Position numbers and translations under genes: made by a program
Notes under the pieces: generated by a model
Databases searched by the model: none
What the model saw: the letters and a program-made list of their open reading frames with translations, nothing else
What the model was told of the DNA's origin: nothing
In this document: piece by piece, positions 49,780 to 60,321 of the stretch
Layout: every line of letters begins with the position of its first letter
How positions within the stretch are numbered: the first letter of the stretch is position 1
Source: Desulfurellaceae bacterium bin18
Lineage (GTDB): Bacteria > Desulfobacterota > Binatia > Bin18
NCBI GenBank assembly: GCA_002238415.1
Contig: MPMI01000004.1
Coordinates: forward strand, 62,001-126,000
DNA length: 64,000 nucleotides
Reading direction: 5' to 3'

Positions 49780-50187
49780 ATGCAACTTCCGGACTTGAAG
49801 GATTCCGAAGATATTGGGAGAAGCGTTTTCTCAAGTCGAGACGCGAGGCGAGCCAGAAACGGAAGAGTCGTCCCTGGTGTCTTTCTCGAACGTCCGGAAG
49901 CGGACTCGATCTCTGTAGATCGGATGAATCACGCGCCGTTGCCCATTCTCGCCGACCTCTCGAAAGAGAGAGGACGTAGCCGGGCAAAAGACTTCTATGG
50001 TTGGGCAACCTTGACAGTCAGTGACGCGGCATCCAACGGAAGAACCGTGGAGACGACTCCTACCGATGTCAACATATACCACGCCGATATCGTTCTTCAT
50101 CTATCCGATGATAACGAACGGCGCGATCAACAGAAGCAGCATGCCAACGAGTTGGCCGCACTCGCGCAGTGGAGGGACGCGCCTTAG
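49780..50187 (+). CDS. Hypothetical protein, cluster gene 3
   Basis: A 135-residue protein. It has recognisable conserved pieces: ADSISVDRMNHAPLPILADL, then the RGRSRAKDFYGWATLTVSDA block and YHADIVLHL. I recall the SVDR-x-x-HAP and FYGWA...YHADI combination from uncharacterised proteins that travel with small accessory clusters. The C-terminal HANELAALAQWRD is also shared. It starts 11 bases after gene 2 on the same strand, making three coupled genes. Its function is unknown. Confidence 0.5.
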   Translation: MQLPDLKDSEDIGRSVFSSRDARRARNGRVVPGVFLERPEADSISVDRMNHAPLPILADLSKERGRSRAKDFYGWATLTVSDAASNGRTVETTPTDVNIYHADIVLHLSDDNERRDQQKQHANELAALAQWRDAP

Positions 50188-50274
50188 CCATCTTGTTTTG
50201 TCGCATGAGACTTTACAAGAGTCGCGCAGTTCATAACCTCGGCAGGATCAGGAAAAATTCAGAAGGAGAGCATC

Positions 50275-51207
50275 ATGGCACACCTGACAACCCTTCCGGC
50301 AACGGCAGATACCACGGACATTCTCCCGATCATTGAGAGAGACGGGGCGGTTATCCTGAAGGATATGCTCACCCCTGCCGGGGTCGATCAGGTTCTGAAC
50401 GAAACCGGACCGTATATTGACGCCACGCGCAACGGCCAGGACCCTTTCGTCGGTCTCCGGACCACGCGCACAGGCGCGCTGGTGGCCCGCTCGCCGGCGT
50501 GCCGAGACTTGGTGACAAATCAGTCGGTGCTCGGAGCTGCTCGGACCTTTCTGGCACCCTACTGCTCCCGCATTCAACTTCATCTCGGCCAGATTATTCG
50601 CATCCGACCCGGCCAACCCAAGCAGGCGATCCACCGGGACCGCTGGGCCTGGGGAACGTATCTGAAAGATGTCGAGCCCCAGTTCAACACCATGTGGGCA
50701 CTGACGGATTTTACCCGTAAAAACGGCGCAACGCGGGTTATTCCGGGCAGTCCGGACTGGCCGGACGGGCGTCGGGCGGACAAGGACGAAATTGCTCAGG
50801 CCGAGATGACGCGAGGCTCGGTGCTGCTGTATACCGGCTCGGTCTTGCACGCCGCAGGCACGAATGACTCGGACGACGACCGTATCGGCCTGAACATCAC
50901 CTACTCGCTGGCCTGGCTACGCCAGGAGGAAAACCAGTACCTGTCCTGTCCGCCCGAGATTGCAAAAACCCTATCAACAGAATTGCAGGACCTGCTCGGC
51001 TATACGCTGGGGAGTTACGCCCTGGGCTATTACACGCCGCCACTGCCACCGGGAGAAGGCCCCGAGTCCATCGGACCACAATACGCCCTGGGCCGTGAGC
51101 AAGACGGAGAAGGCCTGGGCAGCGCGGAGCTGCGCCGGGAAATCCAAACCGCGACCGGCCTGACCGGAGCGGCGAGCGCGGACGCCGCAGACAAGGGGAA
51201 TCTATGA
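50275..51207 (+). CDS. Phytanoyl-CoA dioxygenase family protein
   Basis: A 310-residue Fe(II)/2-oxoglutarate-dependent oxygenase. The iron facial triad is H120-x-D122 in KQAIHRDRWAWG and the distal His192 in GSVLHAAGTNDSDDDR. GLNITYSLAWLRQEENQYLS follows the double-stranded helix core. Family members hydroxylate acyl-CoA or small alkyl compounds. AGAAGGAGAG precedes the ATG. The stop overlaps the next gene (ATGA), so an epoxide-hydrolase-like gene is translationally coupled: an oxidation followed by a hydrolytic step. Confidence 0.9.
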   Translation: MAHLTTLPATADTTDILPIIERDGAVILKDMLTPAGVDQVLNETGPYIDATRNGQDPFVGLRTTRTGALVARSPACRDLVTNQSVLGAARTFLAPYCSRIQLHLGQIIRIRPGQPKQAIHRDRWAWGTYLKDVEPQFNTMWALTDFTRKNGATRVIPGSPDWPDGRRADKDEIAQAEMTRGSVLLYTGSVLHAAGTNDSDDDRIGLNITYSLAWLRQEENQYLSCPPEIAKTLSTELQDLLGYTLGSYALGYYTPPLPPGEGPESIGPQYALGREQDGEGLGSAELRREIQTATGLTGAASADAADKGNL

Positions 51208-52157
51208 TCGATCGCAATTTTGAGATGATTCAAACCAACGGAGTCCGGCTGCGTACCGTCGTAGAAGGCGACGGACCGCTGGTGATTCTGCTCCACGGTT
51301 GGCCGCAGTGCTGGTATCTGTGGCGACACCAGATTGACCCGCTCGTAGCGGCGGGCTATCGCGTCGCCGTGCCCGACCAACGCGGCTATGGCGGCAGTGA
51401 GTGTCCGCCCGATATTTCGGATTACAATATTCGTACGCTGGCCGCCGATGTGGCTGGCATTGCTCCGGCCCTGGGCTATGATGAATTCACCCTCATCGGC
51501 CATGATTGGGGCTGTGTTGTGGCCTGGAATACCGCCCTGCTGCACGAGGATAGCTGTACGGCCGTAATGGGCCTGTCCGTTCCCTTTTGGCGCATGACGG
51601 ATGCCGCGCTGAATCCGCCGGGCATGGACGACCAGTTCTGGTATATGCGCTATTTTCAGGAAGAAGGCCGGGTTGAAGCCGAGCTTGAAAAGGATCTGGA
51701 ACGCAGCCTGCGCATCCTCTACTACGGGCTGTGCGCCGACGCGCCGGCACAGAGTTGGATGAAGCAACTGGAGCACCCCAGGTCGAGCGGCCTGCTGGAT
51801 GCGCTGCCCGAGCCGGAGCAGTTGCCAGGCTGGCTCACGCCGGAAGACCTTGACTATTACGTCGAGCAGTACCGGACAAGCGGTTTCAGAGGACCGGTCA
51901 ACTGGTACCGCAATATCCCGACGAATAACGGTATTACGCCCGAACTCGAAGGCAAGAAATTCTCCCAGCCGGCGGCCTTTGTAGCTGGCGCGGCAGATGA
52001 TGTTCTGCTCTACGATCCCGACTGGCGCGCCACGTTTCCGGACGCGTTTGAAGACCTGCGCTTTCTCGAAATCATCGAAGGCGCCGGGCATTGGGTGCAG
52101 GCGGAAAAACCGCAGGAAACAACCGCGTGCATCCTGCGCTTCTTACGCGGCCTGTAA
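51204..52157 (+). CDS. Alpha/beta hydrolase (epoxide hydrolase-like)
   Basis: A 317-residue alpha/beta hydrolase. LLHGWPQCWYLWRHQIDPL holds the oxyanion motif, D101 in LIGHDWGCVVAWNT is the nucleophile typical of epoxide hydrolases and haloalkane dehalogenases, and GAGHWVQAEKP carries the catalytic His. VPDQRGYGGSECPPDISDYN is also characteristic. It overlaps the dioxygenase gene by four bases. The Asp nucleophile points to hydrolysis of an epoxide or ester-like bond. The tyrosine pair needed for epoxide opening (YY..W cap) cannot be assigned with certainty. Confidence 0.88.
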   Translation: MIDRNFEMIQTNGVRLRTVVEGDGPLVILLHGWPQCWYLWRHQIDPLVAAGYRVAVPDQRGYGGSECPPDISDYNIRTLAADVAGIAPALGYDEFTLIGHDWGCVVAWNTALLHEDSCTAVMGLSVPFWRMTDAALNPPGMDDQFWYMRYFQEEGRVEAELEKDLERSLRILYYGLCADAPAQSWMKQLEHPRSSGLLDALPEPEQLPGWLTPEDLDYYVEQYRTSGFRGPVNWYRNIPTNNGITPELEGKKFSQPAAFVAGAADDVLLYDPDWRATFPDAFEDLRFLEIIEGAGHWVQAEKPQETTACILRFLRGL

Positions 52158-52189
52158 AACGGAGCGCCTGCGGCGCGGTCTCCGTCAGC

Positions 52190-52804
52190 CTACTTGCCCA
52201 CCGCCTTGGCTCGCTCAAGCGAGGGCCGGGCATAGCACGCCTCTGCCCAGCGCTGCACATTGGCGTACGCCGAAGAATCGAATTTTACCATCGCTAAAAG
52301 CATCATCACTCCGGAGACGTTGAGGTCGGCGATGCTGAAGGCGTCACCAACCAGCCAGTCTTTATTGGCCAAGGCGTCGTCAAGCACCTTCAAGGGTCGG
52401 GTCAGGGTTTTCTCGGCAGCGGCGAGAACGGCTGCGTCGCGCTTTTCCTCAGGCGTAAAAAACTTTTGGACCACGATGTCCATCTGCGCCGGCTCGATCT
52501 CAGTCATGACCCATACACTCCATTGCCAAACCAGGGCTTCATTGGCAGGATTACGGGGATAGAGATCACCGCCGTAGGTTTTGGCCAAATAGAGATTGAT
52601 CGCCATGGACTCAAACAGGGTCACCTCACCGTCTTGTAAGGCGGGAATACGACCGTTCGGATTCACCGCCAGATACTCCGGCTTTTTCGACTCTTCCATG
52701 AAATTGACCGAGACGTGCTCATACTCAATGCCCACTTCCTCGATAGCCCAGAGCGAACGGATCGCCCGCGAGCCCGAAATTCCGTACAGCTTCGGTTTTA
52801 CCAT
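52190..52804 (-). CDS. Glutathione S-transferase family protein
   Basis: A 204-residue GST. The N-terminal thioredoxin-like domain (KLYGISGSRAIRSLWAIEEV, LAVNPNGRIPALQDGEVTLF then ESMAINLYLAKTYG) includes the cis-Pro in RIPAL and the glutathione-binding E-S pair. The C-terminal helical domain has FSIADLNVSGVMMLLAM, with the N-capping box S-x-A-D. The catalytic Ser/Cys near residue 9-10 is within GSRA (Ser). AAAGGAA precedes the ATG. It is convergent with the epoxide hydrolase-like gene. It may detoxify electrophiles produced by neighbouring oxygenases. Confidence 0.9.
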   Translation of the reverse strand: MVKPKLYGISGSRAIRSLWAIEEVGIEYEHVSVNFMEESKKPEYLAVNPNGRIPALQDGEVTLFESMAINLYLAKTYGGDLYPRNPANEALVWQWSVWVMTEIEPAQMDIVVQKFFTPEEKRDAAVLAAAEKTLTRPLKVLDDALANKDWLVGDAFSIADLNVSGVMMLLAMVKFDSSAYANVQRWAEACYARPSLERAKAVGK

Positions 52805-52945
52805 ATTTGGGTTCCTTTCCCTTATTTTTCATCGAGGCATATCAGTTTATACGGCTAACGTCTGCCCGGTGATCCGCCCAGGCACGGACCAACGGCAGCG
52901 ACCCAATAATCCGGCATACCGCCGTGTCAGCAAAGGAGACGCCTG

Positions 52946-53527
52946 ATGAGTCAGATCCGAGATGAAGTCCTCACGGCCAACGCCGCCTACGCCAAGAATT
53001 TTGGCCAGAAGGCCGACTTGCCGGCCCCGCCCGGCAGACGTTTTGCCATTCTGACCTGTATGGACGCGCGGCTCGATCCTGCCAAATATGCCGGCTTGAC
53101 GGAGGGCGACGCGCACGTGATCCGCAATGCGGGTGGACGGGCGAGTGATGACGCCATCCGCTCCTTCGTGATTTCGTATAAGCTCCTGGGGACGCGAGAG
53201 TGGTTTGTGATCCATCACACGCAGTGTGGCATGGCGACCTTCACCGATGAGGTGATGCGCAATCTCCTCGCCAGCAGCCTCCAGACCGCAGCCCTGGGCG
53301 CCTCGGGCTGGCAGGACTCCGGTGAAGGACCCGGTTCGACAGAGGGCAGCTATATCGATTGGCTGACGATCTCCGACAGCACACAGAGCGTTGTCGAAGA
53401 TGTGACGCGCATCCGCAATCATCCCCTGGTTCCCGGCACTATCCCCATTTACGGTTATATCTACGACGTCAAAACGGGCAGGCTTGAGGAAGTGCCCGAA
53501 GCAACGCAAGCAGGCAAAGTTCGTTAA
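52946..53527 (+). CDS. Beta-type carbonic anhydrase family protein
   Basis: A 193-residue beta-carbonic anhydrase. The zinc ligands are C38 ([10 protein letters not shown]), H91 and C94 ([10 protein letters not shown]), and the catalytic dyad D40-R42 is in place. [18 protein letters not shown] completes the signature. It interconverts CO2 and bicarbonate. The gene ends exactly where the next begins (TAA followed directly by ATG), so it is the first gene of a three-gene run with the dimethylformamidase-like hydrolase and the flavoenzyme. GCAAAGGAGACGCCTG precedes the start. Confidence 0.93.
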   Translation: MSQIRDEVLTANAAYAKNFGQKADLPAPPGRRFAILTCMDARLDPAKYAGLTEGDAHVIRNAGGRASDDAIRSFVISYKLLGTREWFVIHHTQCGMATFTDEVMRNLLASSLQTAALGASGWQDSGEGPGSTEGSYIDWLTISDSTQSVVEDVTRIRNHPLVPGTIPIYGYIYDVKTGRLEEVPEATQAGKVR

Positions 53528-55720
53528 ATGGACGATCCCAAGAACACAAAGACCATTACCGGCTATTGTGAACCCCTCTCACTCCGCGCCGGGGAGTCCA
53601 TCCGCTGCATGGCCTCCAGCCATACGCCCGGTCCTGCCCGACTCGATCTCGTCCGTATTATCTGTGGCGACCCAACCCGGAGCGGACCTGGTTTCAAAGA
53701 GATAGAAGTCCCGAGCGATCTCCCCACCGAGGTTGTGCTGCATGAGCAGCCTTTACGGCCCGGCTCTTACGGCGAAGTCGATTTGTCAGGTGTCTCGGTA
53801 ACCCGACAGGCGAAATTGAAGATTCACGTCTTTGCGACGCGACCAGATCAGGATCAGACCCTGTTTTCGGTCGTCGGTGAATACGGACCGCTGCTGGTGC
53901 TGATACTGTCGAACAGGCATCTTGTGACTCGTATTGGGAAAACCGAGTTGCTCCTGCGAGATCAACCCCTCCAGGCCAAGCGCTGGTACCAGGTCGAAAT
54001 CGCCGCAGACCTGAAGGCCGGAATTGTCACCGGAACCCTCACCCCACAGCCCAGCCGTTCGCCTGGCCAGGACGTCTTTGAGCGATTCGAGCCCCGTACC
54101 GTAAGCACCCTCATTAGCGCAGAACCAACGGGGCCGCTCCAATGCTGTTTGTTCGCGGCCTCGTCTGATGGCGATCACTTCGACGGTCGCCTTGCCAGAC
54201 CCGTGCTGACATTTGATGCGACGACCCTGGAATGGGACTTTTCCAAAGACATGGGGGGGAGGCAGATCGTTGACGTCAGTGGTCATGAACGCCACGGCCT
54301 CCTCCACCAGCTTCCCGCGCGGGCGGTCACAGGGCCCGACTGGGACGGCAGCCATCAAGCCTGGACAGCTATGCCCTCACATTATGACGCCATTCATTTT
54401 CATAGTGACGATTTGTATGACGCCGGCTGGCCAGCCCTCGCAGAGTTGACTGTACCGGCCAATTTTGCCAGCGGCATCTATGCCTTTCGCCTCCGAACCG
54501 CTCAGAGCCAGGATCGGATACCGTTTTTCGTTCGTCCCGCCCGCCAGGCACCAACGGCCGATGTCGCCCTGCTCATGTCTTCCTGCACCTATATCGCCTA
54601 CGCCAATCACCGGATGCTGTTTGAAGGTGCGGACTTTATCGCCACGCGCTCCCGCCTGCGGCCTGAGCACGAATACCTGCGCCACCATCCCGAAGTTGGT
54701 CGATCTACGTACGAGAAACACACGGATGGCAGTGGCGTCATGTTCAGTTCTCGACGCCGCCCGGTTCTCCAACTCCGGCCTGGAGCGGATGGTTGGAATT
54801 TCACACCGGATACGGACATTAACGCCTTCCTCGACCATCTCCAGCTTGGTCACGATATCCTCGCTGACGAAGATGTCCACGCCGAAGGGATTGATGCGCT
54901 GGCTCCGTACCGGGTCATTGTGACCGGAACCCATCCAGAGTATTGGTCAACCCGGATGCTCGACACTCTTGAAGCATGGCTGCGGCGTGGGGGGCGGTTG
55001 ATGTATCTCGGCGGTAACGGATTTTATTGGCGTGTCGCGCTGAGCGATGCCTGGCCTGGGGCAGTCGAATTACGGCGGGCTGAAGACGGTGTGCGCAACT
55101 GGCAAACCGAGCCGGGAGAGTCTTACCACGCCTTTACCGGTGAGTACGGCGGCTTGTGGCGGCGTTTAGGCCGGGCACCGAATACCCTCGTAGGGGTAGG
55201 ATTTGCCGCTCAGGGATTTAAACGGGCCATCGGCTATCAGCGTAGTCCGGAGAGCTATACCTCTCGTGCCGCGTGGATCTTTGAAGGGGTGGCGGATGAA
55301 GAGATTGGGACCTCAGGGCTCGGCGGTGGGGCTGCCGGTCAGGAGGTTGATCGCTATAGCCAAACGCTCGGTTCCCCCGCCCACGCGGTTATCCTCGCTT
55401 CCGCAACCGAGTTTGGGCCTGACATGACCCGGACCAAAGAAGAGCTCCAGGCATCGACCGTCGTGCCCTCCCCTGATCCGGTTGTCCGGGCGGACCTTGT
55501 GTTTTTTGAGACACCGGCCGGCGGGGCCGTGTTTTCCGTTGGCTCGATTTCATGGTTTGGGGCGCTTGCTCGCAATGGCTATGACAACGATATCGCTCAG
55601 ATTACGGCCAATGTGGTGCGCCGCTTTGCCGATCCCCTGCCCTTCGCTCTACCGGAATCCGGGCCGCCTGAGCAGAGAGAAACTCCTGAGCCATTGTCCC
55701 AAAAAGGAGGAGGCAGATGA
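53528..55720 (+). CDS. N,N-dimethylformamidase large-subunit-like hydrolase
   Basis: A 730-residue protein resembling DMFase large subunits (about 760 residues). The N-terminal ITGYCEPLSLRAGESIRCMA and VRIICGDPTRSGPGFKE are typical, as are an inserted lectin-like domain and the catalytic part with GTHPEYWSTRMLDTLEAWL and RLMYLGGNGFYWRV. H469 and E471 in HPEY fit the iron-binding region of DMFase. DMFase hydrolyses dimethylformamide to dimethylamine and formate. No small subunit is found nearby. It begins on the base after the carbonic anhydrase stop and overlaps the flavoenzyme gene by four bases. The real substrate may be another N-alkylformamide or amide. Confidence 0.8.
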   Translation: MDDPKNTKTITGYCEPLSLRAGESIRCMASSHTPGPARLDLVRIICGDPTRSGPGFKEIEVPSDLPTEVVLHEQPLRPGSYGEVDLSGVSVTRQAKLKIHVFATRPDQDQTLFSVVGEYGPLLVLILSNRHLVTRIGKTELLLRDQPLQAKRWYQVEIAADLKAGIVTGTLTPQPSRSPGQDVFERFEPRTVSTLISAEPTGPLQCCLFAASSDGDHFDGRLARPVLTFDATTLEWDFSKDMGGRQIVDVSGHERHGLLHQLPARAVTGPDWDGSHQAWTAMPSHYDAIHFHSDDLYDAGWPALAELTVPANFASGIYAFRLRTAQSQDRIPFFVRPARQAPTADVALLMSSCTYIAYANHRMLFEGADFIATRSRLRPEHEYLRHHPEVGRSTYEKHTDGSGVMFSSRRRPVLQLRPGADGWNFTPDTDINAFLDHLQLGHDILADEDVHAEGIDALAPYRVIVTGTHPEYWSTRMLDTLEAWLRRGGRLMYLGGNGFYWRVALSDAWPGAVELRRAEDGVRNWQTEPGESYHAFTGEYGGLWRRLGRAPNTLVGVGFAAQGFKRAIGYQRSPESYTSRAAWIFEGVADEEIGTSGLGGGAAGQEVDRYSQTLGSPAHAVILASATEFGPDMTRTKEELQASTVVPSPDPVVRADLVFFETPAGGAVFSVGSISWFGALARNGYDNDIAQITANVVRRFADPLPFALPESGPPEQRETPEPLSQKGGGR

Positions 55721-57783
55721 GCACGTCGGCACAGCAATCACAAAGTTCCGATCTGTCACGCGTGTGGGAGCCGCTGAAGCTCGGCAATCTCACGCTACGG
55801 AATCGGATTCTGCAACCCGCCCATAGCTCGCAGCACGGTGACCCACGCGACCATGTTTTCTCTGACCGACAGATCGCGTACTTTCGCGAGCGCGCCAAAG
55901 GTGGTGTTGCGCTGTGCATTACCGAAACCGTTGCGGCCGCCCGGAGCGCGCTGGGTTCGTTTTTCCATATCGTTGATGTCTGGAGCGAGAGTTGTATTCC
56001 GTCCATGAGCAAGCTGGCCGACGCCGTGCATCAGCATGACGCCAGCATCTTTGTCCAGCTCGCCTCTATGGGCGTCCACGACCGCGGCCGAATGTTCATC
56101 GACCGCAACAAACCCATCTGGGGTGCGTCGCGTATCCCCTCGGTCGTCCACAATGAAATTCCCCTGGTGATGGGGCCTGACGAGATCGCGGAATTAACGC
56201 GCGACTTTGGACAGTCGGCGGCAAACGTCAAGCGCGCCGGGCTCGATGGGGTCGAGTTGCACGGGGCGCATAGTTACGGCCTGGGCCAGTTTATGAGCCC
56301 GACCTATAATAAGCGCGACGACGCGTACGGCGGGACACCGGCCAAGCGCTGTCAACTGCTCATCGAATGCGCAGAGCAAGTGCGTAAGCGGGTTGGGGCT
56401 GATTTTGTGGTGGGGGTCCGGCTGTCGTGGGACGAATTCCTTGGCTCCGAGGGTGGGATTACTCCGGAGCAGGCAGAAGAACAGGTCGAGGTGCTGGCGG
56501 CGACCGGCTTGTTTGACTTCTTCAACATCTCGGCTGGTGGCTATCACACCCTCCATCTGGCGCTGCCCAGCATGGAAGGGGACGAGCCGGATGGCTGGCT
56601 TGCGCCGTTCAGTAAACGCGCCAAAGAAATCGTTGGCGACCGTGGCAAGGTCTTTGTTGTGGGGAAGGTCCGTGACCTCCGGACGGCTGAGGCCATATTG
56701 GAAAGCGGCGCGGCAGACATGGTCGCGATGGCCAGACAGCTTCTGACAGACCCCTTTACCGTAAAAAAGACGCGCGAAGGCCGCGAACACGAAATCATCC
56801 GCTGCAACCGGTGTAATGAGTGCGGGGCGCGGCTTTTTGAGCACCGCGAACTCGTCTGCACCCTGAATCCGGTCAGCGGCAGAGAAGCCTACTGGGGAGA
56901 GGGCTCACTGCAGAGCGTCCCGGAGGCGGACCAAAAGCATATTGTGGTCATCGGTGGCGGGCCCGCTGGGATGAAAGCCGCCGCGGTTGCGGCCAAGCGC
57001 GGTCACGCAGTCACCTTGCTTGAACGCACGGACCAGTTAGGCGGCCATTTGCGCGTGCTTGAACAACTGCCAGGAATGGCAGACTGGTCGATTGCGATCG
57101 ACAACCTGGAGCGAGAGGTCGAGAATGCGAGAGTCGATGTCCGGTGCGGCATTGATGTCACACCGCAATCACTGCGGAATATCGAGGCATCGAGCGTTGT
57201 TGTTGCAACCGGCGCCTCTTACGAATGCACTGGTGAGAGCCTCTATCGTCCTGAGCGCCAAGCCATTCCCGGAACTGATCTCCCCCACGTGCTTGATGTT
57301 GGCACGGCAACCAAGCGAGCCCTCGAAGACACCCAGGCACTCGGCTCGCGCGTGCTCATCCTGGATGAGACGGGCGGCCATTTACCTTTTGCCCTGGCCC
57401 AGGTGCTGGCCAAAGCAGGGGTGGAGGTCGAAATCCTCAGCCCGCGCATGTTTGCCGGCGAACGCCTCTTTCGCAACCTGGATATCATGTATATCTTTCC
57501 GAGGCTGAAGCAGCTGGGCGTACGGATTACCCAGCAATATTTTGTCGAAGCGATCCGTCCTGGCGAAGTCGACGTGTATGATATCTGGGTCGGGCCGGAA
57601 GTACTGGAAACCCGAGAGCGGATCGATAGCGTGGTGATGTCGATTCTTCGCGCGCCCAACGATGCACTCTATGTTGCGGCCAAAGATTCTTTCCCGGAAG
57701 TCGTCAGAATCGGCGATGTAGCTGCCCCGCGAGATGTGACGGCTGCCATTTTTGATGGCGAGCAATGTGGTCGTGAACTGTAG
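55717..57783 (+). CDS. TMADH-like NADH:flavin oxidoreductase with 4Fe-4S
   Basis: A 688-residue flavoenzyme: an N-terminal old-yellow-enzyme TIM barrel (1-350), a 4Fe-4S ligand cluster C363-x2-C366-x2-C369-x11-C381, and C-terminal FAD/NAD-binding domains (VIGGGPAGMKAAAVAAKRGH). The C-x2-C-x2-C spacing and the HGAHSYGLGQFMSPTYNKR active-site block are like trimethylamine dehydrogenase, more than 2,4-dienoyl-CoA reductase. The Cys of TMADH that binds FMN covalently is replaced by S37 (AHSSQHG), so FMN must be held non-covalently. Coupled (ATGA) to the formamidase-like gene. Oxidation of a secondary amine is possible but unproved. Confidence 0.85.
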   Translation: MSTSAQQSQSSDLSRVWEPLKLGNLTLRNRILQPAHSSQHGDPRDHVFSDRQIAYFRERAKGGVALCITETVAAARSALGSFFHIVDVWSESCIPSMSKLADAVHQHDASIFVQLASMGVHDRGRMFIDRNKPIWGASRIPSVVHNEIPLVMGPDEIAELTRDFGQSAANVKRAGLDGVELHGAHSYGLGQFMSPTYNKRDDAYGGTPAKRCQLLIECAEQVRKRVGADFVVGVRLSWDEFLGSEGGITPEQAEEQVEVLAATGLFDFFNISAGGYHTLHLALPSMEGDEPDGWLAPFSKRAKEIVGDRGKVFVVGKVRDLRTAEAILESGAADMVAMARQLLTDPFTVKKTREGREHEIIRCNRCNECGARLFEHRELVCTLNPVSGREAYWGEGSLQSVPEADQKHIVVIGGGPAGMKAAAVAAKRGHAVTLLERTDQLGGHLRVLEQLPGMADWSIAIDNLEREVENARVDVRCGIDVTPQSLRNIEASSVVVATGASYECTGESLYRPERQAIPGTDLPHVLDVGTATKRALEDTQALGSRVLILDETGGHLPFALAQVLAKAGVEVEILSPRMFAGERLFRNLDIMYIFPRLKQLGVRITQQYFVEAIRPGEVDVYDIWVGPEVLETRERIDSVVMSILRAPNDALYVAAKDSFPEVVRIGDVAAPRDVTAAIFDGEQCGREL

Positions 57784-57893
57784 GTTGCCGGAACGGAAGA
57801 GTTCGACGGCAGGCCCGACGCGAAGCGAACGTGTTTAGCCAAGAAGCCCCCTACCCCCCCCAGCCCAGATCAGGAGTGAAGAAAGGTTACGCT

Positions 57894-59984
<2,091 letters not shown>

Positions 59985-59988
59985 AAAA

Positions 59989-60008
59989 GGGCGACGCTTG
60001 CGTCGCCC
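59989..60008. terminator. Hairpin at the convergent ends of the FadB-like and small membrane genes
   Basis: GGGCGACG (59989-59996) pairs with CGTCGCCC (60001-60008) around a four-base loop. It directly precedes the stop codon of the reverse-strand gene at 60009 and follows the FadB-like stop by four bases. Confidence 0.55.
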
Positions 60009-60209
60009 CTACCTCGCCGGGGAATCCTTCTTTTTCGACGCGGGCCAGAGCATCACGATCCAGTAGCACACAACGCCGAGCCCCACCGTTGCCCCAAGCG
60101 GCAGGCCCAACTCCGCCGGTCCGAAGCCTCTATGGGCATGAGCCCAAGACGGCATCAGACACGGAAGTAAAAGCGCCCACGCGATCAATGCTAGTGTTAT
60201 GCTGTGCAT
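60009..60209 (-). CDS. Small membrane protein
   Basis: A 66-residue protein. MHSITLALIAWALLLPCLMP with SWAHAH is a probable signal peptide or first transmembrane helix; a second one, LGATVGLGVVCYWIVMLW, follows, and the tail is basic (PASKKKDSPAR). GGGAGGA precedes the ATG. It faces the FadB-like gene tail-to-tail. No family is recognised. Confidence 0.6.
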   Translation of the reverse strand: MHSITLALIAWALLLPCLMPSWAHAHRGFGPAELGLPLGATVGLGVVCYWIVMLWPASKKKDSPAR

Positions 60210-60321
60210 ATCATCCTCCCCGCACCCAGTTCTCTCTTCATAGCCGTGGCTCGCATTGGGCGCTTCATGGTATTGGAGAATCGTTCATGGCTACATAACC
60301 TGGCAAGGAGCGGGGGGAGTA

